This document shows positions 23,122-31,558 of a DNA stretch of 64,000 bases, in pieces (positions within the stretch are counted from its first letter, which is position 1; every line of letters starts with the position of its first letter). The DNA lies in the NCBI GenBank assembly GCA_964568075.1, contig CAZMOM010000014.1:15815-79814 (forward strand), read 5' to 3'. The DNA comes from MnTg04 sp964568075. GTDB taxonomy: Bacteria; Pseudomonadota; Gammaproteobacteria; Steroidobacterales; MnTg04. The position numbers were made by a program, and so were the translations under genes. The notes beneath the pieces are model-generated. The model was given only the letters and a program-made list of their open reading frames with translations, ran no database searches and had not been told where the DNA came from.

Positions 23122-23750
23122 CCCCCGGCCGCAGCGATTTCCAATGCTCTGCGCGCCAATAACTGGCCGCGCACTTCATTAAGGTCGGGGACAGGCTTCG
23201 CTGACGGCGATTCTGTCAGTGGTGGGCAAACAGGCAATTTTTCACCACGGAAATGAGCGCATACTTTGAGCAAATGTGTGGCCGGGCGTACCGCCACGTC
23301 AGAGACCAGGCTGGCGATGCGCCGGTTGCCGGCTGGCACGATCAGATCACGTCCACATCCGCGCGCGGCGAGCAATGAAGGCAACAGACCGCTGACCGGA
23401 CTCAGGGAACCGTCTAGCGACAACTCGCCGTAAAGCTCGTGATTTTCCAGGTCAGCTGACGGAATCTGATCCGTCGCGGCCAGAATTCCGACCGCAATCG
23501 GCAAATCGAATCGCCCACCCTGCTTGGGAAGATCGGCAGGCGCGAGATTGACGGTGATCCGACGCGGTGGAACCTGGAACCCCGTGCTTTGCAATGCTGA
23601 ACGTACGCGGTCCTTACTCTCCCTGACCGCCGCCTCCGGCAGACCGACGATATTCAACACAGGCAATCCACCGGCAAGATGCACTTCTACCTTGACCGGT
23701 GGCGAACTCAGCCCCTCGAGGCCACGACAGTAGACGACAGCCAGATTCAC
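23110..23750 (-). pseudogene. comM: comM (yifB) 5' fragment
   Basis: N-terminal ComM domain: AVVYCRGLEGLSSPPVKVEV, LPVLNIVGLPEAAVRESKDR and VNLAPADLPKQGGRFDLPIA are diagnostic, with a Lon-S5-like fold. Comparison with the 3' fragment shows the break just before Walker A, after GGHSL. Beyond the junction, element DNA adds Phe-Asn-Leu-Tyr and a stop at 23097-23099. The fragment lacks all ATPase motifs, so ComM function and efficient transformation are probably lost unless the element excises. Confidence 0.93.
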
Positions 23751-23818
23751 GCATTACAGCTTAGACACCGCGCCGGCGAAGAACCGCTGGAAAAATTGCG
23801 GCGATTGTTCAGTTAGAG

Positions 23819-24070
23819 CTATTCGTCGCCGCGACCACGACTTTCCAGCGCGGCGACCTTTTTCTCCAGTGCCTCTAATTTCTCACGGGTCCGCAGCAGC
23901 ACACCTTGCTGCACCTCGAATTCCTCACGAGTGACCAGATCCAGACGCCCCAGTCCGCCTTTGAGAACGCCACGGAAGTTCTGCGCCAGATCACTCTGTA
24001 AATGACGCAAGCCTTCCGGTACCGTCTTCGACATGCGCTTTGCCAGATCATCAATAATTTTCGGATCCAT
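23819..24070 (-). CDS. ubiK: Ubiquinone biosynthesis accessory factor UbiK (YqiC/BMFP family)
   Basis: 83 residues: MDPKIIDDLAKRMSKTVPEG, then REEFEVQQGVLLRTREKLEALEKKV, the short amphipathic plus coiled-coil plan of UbiK. It helps assemble the aerobic ubiquinone biosynthetic complex with UbiJ; ubiJ is at 43730. A longer frame to 24286 is rejected since homology begins at MDPK. Adjacency to comM and glnK is common in gammaproteobacteria. Confidence 0.9.
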   Translation of the reverse strand: MDPKIIDDLAKRMSKTVPEGLRHLQSDLAQNFRGVLKGGLGRLDLVTREEFEVQQGVLLRTREKLEALEKKVAALESRGRGDE

Positions 24071-24160
24071 ATTTTTCCACCCAATTTTCACCGCCGGCAG
24101 CGTTTTACCACACCGGAGGCGATGATAGACTGCGAACGGCACCATTGTGGAGCAGTCTGA

Positions 24161-24499
24161 ATGAAAATGGTAACGGCCATTATCAAGCCTTTTAAGCTGG
24201 ATGATGTGCGTGAGGCGCTGGGTGAAATAGGGGTTCAGGGCATTACTGTGACGGAGGTCAAGGGTTTCGGACGCCAGAAGGGCCATACTGAACTGTACCG
24301 GGGTGCGGAGTATGTGGTTGATTTTCTTCCAAAAACGAAAATCGAGCTGGCCGTATCGACGGATATGCTGGAGCAGGTCATCGAGGCCATTACCAGCGTA
24401 GCGAGAACCGGGAAAATCGGTGACGGCAAGATTTTTGTGACCGATCTGGAACAGGCAATACGCATCAGGACCGGGGAAACAGGCAGCGAAGCGCTGTAA
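24161..24499 (+). CDS. glnK: Nitrogen regulatory protein P-II
   Basis: 112-residue PII signalling trimer subunit. The start MKMVTAIIKPFKLDDVREAL, T-loop Tyr in TELYRGAEYVVDFLPK and C-terminal VARTGKIGDGKIFV are canonical. PII senses 2-oxoglutarate and ATP/ADP and is uridylylated at the T-loop tyrosine. No amtB gene follows, so it could equally be glnB; the symbol is by convention. A TGGAG precedes the ATG. Confidence 0.93.
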   Translation: MKMVTAIIKPFKLDDVREALGEIGVQGITVTEVKGFGRQKGHTELYRGAEYVVDFLPKTKIELAVSTDMLEQVIEAITSVARTGKIGDGKIFVTDLEQAIRIRTGETGSEAL

Positions 24500-24523
24500 C
24501 CAGGTTCAGGAGGCGACGGGACA

Positions 24524-24973
24524 ATGAAAAAACTGGCAATCATTCTATTTGGACTGAGTTTTTCGATCAGCGCGGCGGCGGCTGTCTGGATGTGGACCGA
24601 CGATGAGGGGAGAGTTAACTATAGCGACTATCCGGACAATCCGAACGCTGTGCTGGTGGATATCCAATCGGATGCGAGTGATCGGAATGCGATTGCGGAT
24701 CGACGCCAAGCAGCCGTCGAGCGAGAACGCGAGCGCATCAAAGGCGACCGTTTACGTCGCGAGTCCGATGCCGAAGATAGCGAGCAGGAAAAGCAGGACC
24801 GTAGAATGGCCAAGTCAAATTGCGAAAGGGCCAAGGAAATTTATGAGACTTATTACAATGCGCCTCGTTTGTATAAACCGACCCAGGGCGGTGGCCGCGA
24901 ATTTCTCTCTGCGGAGGAAACCGATGCGCTGCGTGCCAAGGCACAGGCATCCGTCACCGAGTGGTGTGGCTAG
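24524..24973 (+). CDS. Secreted DUF4124-domain protein
   Basis: 149 residues with a cleavable signal peptide (MKKLAIILFGLSFSISAAAA) and then the DUF4124 pattern WMWTDDEGRVNYSDYPDNPN near residues 22-42, typical of gammaproteobacterial periplasmic proteins. A charged coiled-coil-like stretch rich in Arg, Glu and Asp follows, and the end contains two cysteines. Role unknown. It lies 24 bp after glnK and may share its transcript. Confidence 0.85.
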   Translation: MKKLAIILFGLSFSISAAAAVWMWTDDEGRVNYSDYPDNPNAVLVDIQSDASDRNAIADRRQAAVERERERIKGDRLRRESDAEDSEQEKQDRRMAKSNCERAKEIYETYYNAPRLYKPTQGGGREFLSAEETDALRAKAQASVTEWCG

Positions 24974-24995
24974 CCCTCGGTCATTCGATAATAAG

Positions 24996-25862
24996 TTACT
25001 CGCTCTCGTGTTCCGAACAGGCTTTTTCAAAGAAAGGCGGCATGGCCATACTGCTACTGTGCATATCGGCTGAGTAGTAGCGAGTTGGCAAATCGATCCG
25101 GCGGGCATCTTTTTCGCGAAAATTATGAAGATCGACCTTGGTTCCGGCCATCGTCGCTGACCACCACCCTGATGGATAAGTCGGCTGAAAAAACTCATAT
25201 GTCCTCAGCTGCGCAAAGCCTGCCTTTTTCATTTCCCTTCTCATCGACAGCAAGATATCCAGATGCAGTAGCGGCGACTCGCTCTGCTGCACCAGCACGC
25301 CGTTGTCGCCCAAAGCTCGCCGGCAATCCCTGTAAAACTGCGCCTTAAACAGTCCCTCCGCCGGCCCGACCGGATCGGTGCTGTCCACGATGATCACATC
25401 GAGCGAATCGGGCGCCTGCCTGGCGATCCACTGAATCGCATCGACAAACAATAATTCTGCACGTTCGTCGTCACTCGAATCAGTCAGCTCGGGAAAATAC
25501 TGTCGGGACGCACGGGTCACCGCTTCGTCGATTTCAACCTGGAAGACCCGTTCAACTCCCTTGTGCCGAAGAACTTCCCGCAAGGTTCCGCAGTCACCGC
25601 CGCCAACGATGGCGACCCGCCGTGGGTCGGGGTGGGTCAGTAATACCGGGTGACTCATCATTTCGTGATATACGAAATTATCCCGTGTCGTCAGCATGGT
25701 CAGGCCATCCAGTGTCATCAGGTAACCCCAAAGCTCGGTTTCGTATATTTCGAGCTTCTGAAACGGGGTTTGCTCTTCGTGTACTTTTCCCCTGATTTTC
25801 AAACCGTAGGCAAAACCCGCTTCCGGTGCAGTTTCCACAAACCAGTTTTCGTCCAGGGCCAT
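24996..25862 (-). CDS. speE: Spermidine synthase
   Basis: Transfers an aminopropyl group from decarboxylated S-adenosylmethionine to putrescine. 288 residues: FQKLEIYETELWGYLMTLDG, HPVLLTHPDPRRVAIVGGGDCGTLRE (cofactor loop), VEIDEAV, and the catalytic Asp region VIIVDSTDPVGPAEGLF. GGGDC replaces the more usual GGGDG, a mild variant. speA lies beyond the attC cassette cluster, so the two polyamine genes were probably closer before cassette insertion. Confidence 0.95.
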   Translation of the reverse strand: MALDENWFVETAPEAGFAYGLKIRGKVHEEQTPFQKLEIYETELWGYLMTLDGLTMLTTRDNFVYHEMMSHPVLLTHPDPRRVAIVGGGDCGTLREVLRHKGVERVFQVEIDEAVTRASRQYFPELTDSSDDERAELLFVDAIQWIARQAPDSLDVIIVDSTDPVGPAEGLFKAQFYRDCRRALGDNGVLVQQSESPLLHLDILLSMRREMKKAGFAQLRTYEFFQPTYPSGWWSATMAGTKVDLHNFREKDARRIDLPTRYYSADMHSSSMAMPPFFEKACSEHESE

Positions 25863-25871
25863 GCGCGGTCT

Positions 25872-25983
25872 CCCTAACGGCTAAGTCAACGTTTGGCTCA
25901 CTTGCCCCCAGTATCTGGCGTGGCTACTGCGTATGCGGGAAGCGTGACAGATAGACAGGGGCAAGTGCAGCGATTGGTTAGGC
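25872..25983 (-). repeat. attC-like site 2 (downstream of cassette 1)
   Basis: Read on the minus strand: R'' box GCCTAAC (plus 25977-25983, overlapping the gene stop codon), 5-nt spacer, then GCTGCACTTGCCCC pairing with GGGGCAAGTGAGC with one unpaired G, the extrahelical base typical of integron attC sites. It ends CAAACGTTGACT; GTTGACT (plus 25884-25890) is a degenerate R' box, and GTTAGGG (plus 25872-25878) follows. Folding length is about 100 bp. Confidence 0.75.
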
Positions 25984-26373
25984 GGCATTGCTGCTCTTCT
26001 CAAAGAAGTCACCACTCATCAACAGCAAAATCACTGCCGCCACATCGACGACAGTCTGACTGGCAACAAATACCGGCGAAACAAAAAACGATCCAAAAGA
26101 AGACTGCAAAAAGAAATACTTAAGTAAAACAGAACCTAGCACAATAACCAGTATAAGAATCCGTGCCCAATTACGGCCTGACCATATTTTCGAAAGAAGC
26201 CACACTTGAAACGCTATAAGGGCGATCGGAACCGAAGCTCGACCAATGGCAAAGGCTGGACTTTGCCCCTCCGAAGTAAACAAGAGTACCCGGTACAGTT
26301 CCGAAAAAGAGCTGTAAGCTAGGCTGACACCAAGCAGCAAAATCGCGGTTACTACTGTCCAAGGTCTTTGCAT
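25978..26373 (-). CDS. Integron cassette gene: small four-helix membrane protein
   Basis: 131 residues, four hydrophobic segments (VVTAILLLGVSLAYSS, ASVPIALIAFQVWLL, ILILVIVLGSVLLKYFFL, VDVAAVILLLM) with the phrase SKIWSGRNWARI between helices 2 and 3. ATG at 26373 was chosen because it starts just after the attC core site, as cassettes do. Similar small membrane proteins are frequent cassette cargo; function unknown. Its stop codon lies in the R'' box of attC site 2. Confidence 0.8.
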   Translation of the reverse strand: MQRPWTVVTAILLLGVSLAYSSFSELYRVLLFTSEGQSPAFAIGRASVPIALIAFQVWLLSKIWSGRNWARILILVIVLGSVLLKYFFLQSSFGSFFVSPVFVASQTVVDVAAVILLLMSGDFFEKSSNAA

Positions 26374-26387
26374 AAGTGTGTGTTGCC

Positions 26388-26467
26388 ACCTAACGTTTTG
26401 GGTAAGCCAGCGCGAATCCGAGAGCACAGCGAGCGGTTGAGCGGTCGGCTTGAACCACTGGTTATGC
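26388..26467 (-). repeat. attC site 1 (between the two cassette genes)
   Basis: Minus strand: GCATAAC (R'', plus 26461-26467), then GGTTCAAGCCGACCG, a variable centre, then GCTGGCTTACCCAAAACGTTAGGT, where GTTAGGT (plus 26388-26394) is the R' core cut by integron integrase. The TTCAAGCCGA...GGCTTA arrangement closely matches classical resistance-cassette attC sites. Length 80 bp. Confidence 0.88.
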
Positions 26468-26468
26468 G

Positions 26469-26837
26469 CTACTCTTTGACATAAAAATACAATTGCTGAT
26501 GTGACCCTTTATCCACAATTTCCGCTTCCCCAAGAGAAACCAGCACATAGAGAACATTCAGCGCCACCAAGGCTGTTGGTATATGCTTTGTACGTTTAGA
26601 GGAATCCACGACTTCATTTGCCGTTACATCAGTGTACCCACGAAACTTCTTTTTAATATATGCAACCGTTTTTTTATTTACGAGGTTAAAGTAGCCTGAA
26701 TCAGGCTTCGTTCTTGATCTGGAAAATGACAGCATGAAGTAATAGTCCAATGCTTCAAATACATAGTATGTTTGCCGTACAGCCGGCACCTCACCGCAGA
26801 ACGTCAGACCCGGCTCAATAATTTTTTTGATATTCAT
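26469..26837 (-). CDS. Integron cassette gene: hypothetical protein, 122 aa
   Basis: Starts MNIKKIIEPGLTFCGEVPAV; soluble, basic middle (KKTVAYIKKKFRGYTDVTAN) and hydrophobic end (PTALVALNVLYVLVSLGEAE). No family recognised. The stop TAG lies two bases from the attC site 1 R'' box, the tight packing expected of a cassette. The frame upstream to 27242 overlaps speA and is rejected. Confidence 0.75.
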   Translation of the reverse strand: MNIKKIIEPGLTFCGEVPAVRQTYYVFEALDYYFMLSFSRSRTKPDSGYFNLVNKKTVAYIKKKFRGYTDVTANEVVDSSKRTKHIPTALVALNVLYVLVSLGEAEIVDKGSHQQLYFYVKE

Positions 26838-26854
26838 ATATCGGTCTCTTTGCA

Positions 26855-26896
26855 TCGCGATTAACAAGGGATTATAGACCTTCGCTATAATCGCGA
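26855..26896 (+). promoter_or_regulatory. speA promoter with inverted repeat
   Basis: TATAAT (26886-26891) with a weak TTAACA 19 bp upstream (26861-26866). TCGCGATTA (26855-26863) and TAATCGCGA (26888-26896) form a perfect 9-bp inverted repeat that overlaps both boxes, so it could be a repressor operator. The minus-strand GTTAATC here (26859-26865) may also mark the outer cassette boundary. Confidence 0.6.
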
Positions 26897-26951
26897 CAGT
26901 GATGATCCCGCGTGAGCTAGATCTCGCCGGGCCCGCGGGAAAGGCAATCAA

Positions 26952-28841
26952 GTGACAGATGCAAACCAGCAATACCGTATACAGCAATGGGGCGATGGTT
27001 ATTTCGCGGCAGACGGCAGCGGCCGGCTCGTCGTAAAGCCGGCGTACGATCTGGCCGCCGGCCCCGGCGATGAGAATGGACCCGGAATCAGCCTGACGGA
27101 GGTTGTTGGACAAGCCAGGGATGCCGGCCTCGGTCTGCCGTTGCTGGTTCGTTTCAACGATATCCTCAGGCACCGAGTCGGCTCGCTGGTCGCGGCATTC
27201 GATGATGCCATCGCCGAGGAGAAGTATCCCGCCGGCTATCACCCGATCTTTCCGATCAAGGTCAATCAGCAGCGCAGCGTTGTCGAAACCATAGCCAGCT
27301 GCGCCGCTGCCGGGCTGGAGTGTGGCAGCAAGGCGGAATTACTGGCTGTGCTCGCCAGTTCACAACGCGACGGCGTAATCGTTTGCAACGGGTATAAAGA
27401 TCGCGATTATGTTCACCTGTGCCTGATGGCAACCACGCTGGGCTATCGTTGCTACCTGGTGCTGGAGAAACTTTCGGAGCTGAACCTGGTAATCAGTGAA
27501 AGCGTACGCATGGGTGTCAGCCCCGCACTCGGCTTGCGTGCGCGCCTCTCACGGGTCAGCCGGGGCCACTGGCAAAACAGTGGCGGCGAGAAATCAAAAT
27601 TCGGATTTTCCGCGGCCCAATTGATCGAGGCACTGGAAAAATTACGCGGAGCCGGACTGGCTGAATCCGTAGAATTACTGCATGTTCACCTGGGCTCTCA
27701 GATATCCGTACTCGATGACATCACGCGCGGTGTGGAGGAAGCCGTTGGTTTTTATACCGAATTGAGAAACAGGCAATTCCCGGTCAACGTTTTGGATCTC
27801 GGCGGTGGATTGGGCGTCAATTATGACGGCATGGGCGATTCGGGGATTTTCTCGATTAACTACGGACTGCGTGATTATGCGCAAGCGCTGGTTCGGACCG
27901 TAGCAGCTGGTTGTGCTTCCGCGAGACAGCCGTGCCCGGAATTGTTTACGGAATCGGGCCGTGCGCTGACCGCGCACCACGCGGTGCTGGTCACGAATGT
28001 GGTGGATAGGGAATTCGTCCAGACCCGCGAGCTTCGCGCCCTGGATGACAAACCGGAAAGCGCTGTCGAGTCTTTGTACCGGCTAGCCGAAAAAGACGTT
28101 CCTGAAGCTGATTACAGTACCTGTTACCAACAGGCCCGCTCTGAGATGCGCCGGGTTGTCGACGATTTCAGCGCAGGAAAGATTGACCTAGCGCAGAGAT
28201 CGCTGGCGGAGAACTGCGAGCTGATTATCTGCACTCGCGTGCGGGAACTGCTCGAAAAAACTCCGGAAAAACAGCCGGAAACGCTCGCCAAGCTGCGTGA
28301 ACGGCTTGCGGCGCGTTATTTTCTTAACTTCTCCATTTTTCAATCACTACCCGATATCTGGGCGCTCAACCAGGTTTTCCCGGTCATTCCATTGCAAAGG
28401 CTGGACGAGGAACCGGGCCTTCGAGCGATCTTGTGTGATTTGACCTGCGATTCCGATGGCCAGGTCAGTAACTATGTCGGGCGAAACGGTATTGGGGAGA
28501 CGTTGGCAGTGCATGAACTTGAAGACGATGAAGAGTATTTAATGGGTATTTTTCTTGTCGGCGCCTATCAGGAAATTCTGGGTGACATGCACAATCTTTT
28601 TGGTGACACTAATTCAGTGGATATCGAGCTGGATGGTTCCGGTGGGTTTCGGCTGGCGCACGCGGAACCGGCCGATACAGCGGGAGAAATATTACGTTAC
28701 GTTCACTTTGATCCGGAAGGATTGCTGGCTGTATTGCAGGATAAACTTGCGGCCAGCAACCTGCTCGATACGGACAAGAGGTCATACCTGAAACAGTTCA
28801 AAAAGGTGCTGGATGCCAGCACTTATCTCACTGATCACTAA
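26952..28841 (+). CDS. speA: Biosynthetic arginine decarboxylase
   Basis: 629-residue PLP enzyme making agmatine, the first step from arginine to putrescine. The fold III PLP lysine is in HPIFPIKVNQQRSV, with LHVHLGSQ and LDLGGGLGVNYDG for phosphate and substrate contacts, and C-terminal LCDLTCDSDGQV and HNLFGDTNSV. GTG start at 26952. agmatinase or aguA/B genes are not in the window; speE downstream of the pathway is at 24996 on the other strand. Confidence 0.96.
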   Translation: MTDANQQYRIQQWGDGYFAADGSGRLVVKPAYDLAAGPGDENGPGISLTEVVGQARDAGLGLPLLVRFNDILRHRVGSLVAAFDDAIAEEKYPAGYHPIFPIKVNQQRSVVETIASCAAAGLECGSKAELLAVLASSQRDGVIVCNGYKDRDYVHLCLMATTLGYRCYLVLEKLSELNLVISESVRMGVSPALGLRARLSRVSRGHWQNSGGEKSKFGFSAAQLIEALEKLRGAGLAESVELLHVHLGSQISVLDDITRGVEEAVGFYTELRNRQFPVNVLDLGGGLGVNYDGMGDSGIFSINYGLRDYAQALVRTVAAGCASARQPCPELFTESGRALTAHHAVLVTNVVDREFVQTRELRALDDKPESAVESLYRLAEKDVPEADYSTCYQQARSEMRRVVDDFSAGKIDLAQRSLAENCELIICTRVRELLEKTPEKQPETLAKLRERLAARYFLNFSIFQSLPDIWALNQVFPVIPLQRLDEEPGLRAILCDLTCDSDGQVSNYVGRNGIGETLAVHELEDDEEYLMGIFLVGAYQEILGDMHNLFGDTNSVDIELDGSGGFRLAHAEPADTAGEILRYVHFDPEGLLAVLQDKLAASNLLDTDKRSYLKQFKKVLDASTYLTDH

Positions 28842-28842
28842 T

Positions 28843-29748
28843 ATGACGACGCGAAATATAAAAACTGGGTTTATCGGACTGGGCGCAATGGGCATTCCGA
28901 TGGCCGGCAACCTCGGCAAACACGATTTACTGCATGCCGTATGGAACCGAACACCGGGTAAAGCGGCCGGGCTGATCGAAAACAGTAATTGTTTGCTTGC
29001 GACAACTCCGGAAGAATTGGCGGAAGAATGTGAAGTTGTTGTTCTTTGTGTTTCCGCGGACCAGGACGTACTCAATTTGTGTCAGCGTATAGCCCCTGCA
29101 TTGCAAGACGCGGCATTGGTCATCGATTGCTCAACGGTTAGTGTGAATACCGCGCAGGATGCAGCAACGCTGCTCCGGTCGTCCGGAGCGGGTTTTCTGG
29201 ATTGTCCGGTCAGCGGAGGCACAGAGGGAGCGATCAACGGAACGCTCGCTATTATGGTCGGGGGCGATGAGCGGGATTACCAGCGGGCACTGCCGGTATT
29301 GAAAGCGATGGGTGATAAAATCAGCTACATGGGCCCGTCCGGCGCCGGCCAGGCAAGCAAGGCGACCAACCAGATCATGGTGGCCGGTATAAACCAGGCC
29401 GTCACCGAGGCGCTGGCCTTCGCCTGCGCGCAAGGTCTTTCACTGCCTGACCTGATTGAACTGCTCGGCGCCGGCGCAGCCGGAAACTGGTTTCTTGAGC
29501 ATCGTGGACCCAATATGGTGAAAGGCGAGTATCCTTTGGGGTTCAAGGTTGAGCTGCATCAAAAAGACCTGGCCATTTGCGAGGATATGGCCAGGAGCCT
29601 GGGCATCGAACTTCCCATAGTCGAGATGACCATGCTGCATTACAGGCGCCTGATTGATGAGGGCCACGCCAACGAGGATATTTCTTCACTGTTTCGTATT
29701 AAGGGGAAAATGTCTGCTGATGGCATGAAAAAGGATGACAATCCATGA
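28843..29748 (+). CDS. NAD(P)-dependent beta-hydroxyacid dehydrogenase (3-hydroxyisobutyrate/tartronate-semialdehyde type)
   Basis: 301 residues. N-terminal Rossmann motif GFIGLGAMGIPMAGNL, substrate motif DCPVSGGTEGAINGTLAIMVGG, and the catalytic Lys in KATNQIMVAGINQA define the family. The substrate (3-hydroxyisobutyrate, tartronate semialdehyde or succinic semialdehyde) is not fixed by sequence. ATG at 28843 is two bases after the speA stop, so it is probably co-transcribed; the longer in-frame start overlaps speA. Its 3' end overlaps the algZ start (ATGA). Confidence 0.9.
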   Translation: MTTRNIKTGFIGLGAMGIPMAGNLGKHDLLHAVWNRTPGKAAGLIENSNCLLATTPEELAEECEVVVLCVSADQDVLNLCQRIAPALQDAALVIDCSTVSVNTAQDAATLLRSSGAGFLDCPVSGGTEGAINGTLAIMVGGDERDYQRALPVLKAMGDKISYMGPSGAGQASKATNQIMVAGINQAVTEALAFACAQGLSLPDLIELLGAGAAGNWFLEHRGPNMVKGEYPLGFKVELHQKDLAICEDMARSLGIELPIVEMTMLHYRRLIDEGHANEDISSLFRIKGKMSADGMKKDDNP

Positions 29749-30827
29749 GTGAGCCGGAAGGCCAGCACCGCGGCGACCAGGAAAATTACTGTTATCTTCC
29801 CGATCTTTGTACGCAACGAAATGTATTGGTGATCGTGCTGATGGCGGAACTGGTCGCAATAATCTACACACTGGCCCGCTATACCAGCAGTGGCTCTTTC
29901 TGGCTGGAGCTTGCAAATACTTCGTTCTTTCTGATGTGGACCGCGCTGGCTGGTGCTGCGAGTCTGTGTTTCGCGCGGTCACGACTGGCGCACTCCAGCT
30001 TGCGAATCGTGTCGCTCGTTTCAATGGCGATAATTATTCTGGTTACGCTGGTGGTTTCCGAAGCGGCCTGGTCATTGGGCCGCTATGCAATGGAACAAGG
30101 GCTGGCCGGCAACATTTTTCCTGACGACCACCGATCCCTGCTGATCCGTACGCTGGGCATGGCGAGCATCGTAGCTGTCGTGATGCTCCGGTACTTTTAT
30201 GTCAATTTTCAGTGGCAGCGAAATGTGGAAATGGAGGCAAGGGCGCGTGTACACGCTTTGCAGGCGCGAATCCGTCCACATTTTCTGTTTAACAGCATGA
30301 ATACGATCGCATCTCTGACGCGCAGCAATCCCGAGCAGGCGGAAGAGGCGATCGAAGATCTGTCAGATCTTTTCCGTGTCAGCCTTAGCGATTCACGGCA
30401 GCGAATACCACTGAAAGAAGAGCTGGAGGTGTCGCGGATCTACCAGCGCATCGAGCAACTCCGACTTGGAGAGAGGCTCAGGGTTCGCTGGATGGTTAGT
30501 GAATTGCCTATGCGTGCCCTGGTACCCGGCCTTTTGATTCAACCCTTGCTGGAAAATGCGATCTATCACGGCATTGAGCCATTGCCCGAGGGTGGTGAGG
30601 TTTTGATTGAAGGCATGCTGCACAAGAATCAAATGCAGATACGAATCAGCAATCCGCTGCCAGAGGAAGAACCTCAACACGGGCACCGAGGGAATCAGCA
30701 GGCGCTTGCCAACGTCAAGCAACGGCTGGAACTGGCGTATCCAGGCGAAGCCAGTGTCAATGTCGAGCAAACGCCGGGCCGGTACCAGATCACATTGTTG
30801 TTCCCGGTCGAGGAAGCCGAAGAATGA
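29745..30827 (+). CDS. algZ: LytS/AlgZ-type sensor histidine kinase
   Basis: 360 residues: four predicted membrane helices in the first 150 (for example VLIVLMAELVAIIYTLA, IVSLVSMAIIILVTLVV), then the His_kinase motif RPHFLFNSMNTIASLTRS with the phosphorylated His, and an ATPase domain with LLIQPLLENAIYHGIE and LANVKQRLELAYPG. It pairs with the overlapping LytTR regulator gene. In Pseudomonas algZ(fimS)-algR precede hemC as here; targets in this organism are unknown. Confidence 0.9.
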   Translation: MSEPEGQHRGDQENYCYLPDLCTQRNVLVIVLMAELVAIIYTLARYTSSGSFWLELANTSFFLMWTALAGAASLCFARSRLAHSSLRIVSLVSMAIIILVTLVVSEAAWSLGRYAMEQGLAGNIFPDDHRSLLIRTLGMASIVAVVMLRYFYVNFQWQRNVEMEARARVHALQARIRPHFLFNSMNTIASLTRSNPEQAEEAIEDLSDLFRVSLSDSRQRIPLKEELEVSRIYQRIEQLRLGERLRVRWMVSELPMRALVPGLLIQPLLENAIYHGIEPLPEGGEVLIEGMLHKNQMQIRISNPLPEEEPQHGHRGNQQALANVKQRLELAYPGEASVNVEQTPGRYQITLLFPVEEAEE

Positions 30828-31555
30828 GGATTCTGGTTGTCGACGATGAGAGGCCCGCCCGTGAGCGTCTCAAGCGGCTGATCGATGAACAGGATGAATG
30901 GGAAGTTGTCGCCGAGGCGGCGAACGGACGTGAAGCGCTCGAACAGGCGGATGCGAAACAGCCCGATCTGGTTTTAATGGATATCCGAATGCCTGGAATG
31001 GACGGAATCGAAGCGGCCCGCCATTTGACACAGATGGACGAGCCGCCAGCCATTATTTTTACAACCGCCTATGATGAATATGCCATAGATGCGTTTGATG
31101 CCAACGCCGTAGGCTATGTATTAAAACCGGTCAGAAAAGAACGGCTGCTGGAAGCGCTGCAGCGAGTCAACCGGCTGACACGACCGCAGCTGGCCAAACT
31201 CTCGTCCCGTGGAAAAGACTCGGCGCGTAAGCATATCAGTGCACGAATACGCGGGGAGTTACGCCTGGTTCCCGTAGAGGACATACTCTATTTTCAGGCC
31301 GATCAAAAATACGTAACAGTTCGTTTTCACGACGGAGAGTTGTTGATCGACGAGCCGCTGAAGGAACTGGAAGAAGAGTTTGCTGAAGATTTCGTCCGCG
31401 TCCATCGCAGCGCGTTGCTTGCTGTCGCCCACATCGAAGCGCTGGAGAGAGACGACCAGGGCCACCACCAGGCGAGAATGAGGGGTCTGGACGAACGATT
31501 CCCTGTCAGTCGCCGGCTCGCTTCGTCTGTCGTTGATAAACTGAAGGGTAGATAG
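30824..31555 (+). CDS. algR: LytTR-family response regulator, AlgR type
   Basis: 243 residues. Receiver domain with the acidic pair in VVDDERPARERL and phospho-acceptor Asp in VLMDIRMPGMDGIE near residue 54. The LytTR DNA-binding domain from about residue 135 is marked by VEDILYFQADQKYVTVRFHD and VRVHRSALLAVAHIEAL. Start overlaps algZ stop (ATGA). hemC starts 3 bp after its stop, so the regulator and haem genes share a transcript. Confidence 0.93.
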   Translation: MRILVVDDERPARERLKRLIDEQDEWEVVAEAANGREALEQADAKQPDLVLMDIRMPGMDGIEAARHLTQMDEPPAIIFTTAYDEYAIDAFDANAVGYVLKPVRKERLLEALQRVNRLTRPQLAKLSSRGKDSARKHISARIRGELRLVPVEDILYFQADQKYVTVRFHDGELLIDEPLKELEEEFAEDFVRVHRSALLAVAHIEALERDDQGHHQARMRGLDERFPVSRRLASSVVDKLKGR

Positions 31556-31558
31556 CTC

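Noticed and set aside
24121..24160. Sigma-54 promoter before glnK
   Set aside because: GGCAC...TGGAG resembles -24/-12 boxes only loosely; the -12 GC is missing at the required spacing.
26838..27242. Extension of the cassette gene into speA
   Set aside because: The frame overlaps the speA start antisense; the ATG at 26837 fits a cassette gene beginning just inside the cassette boundary.
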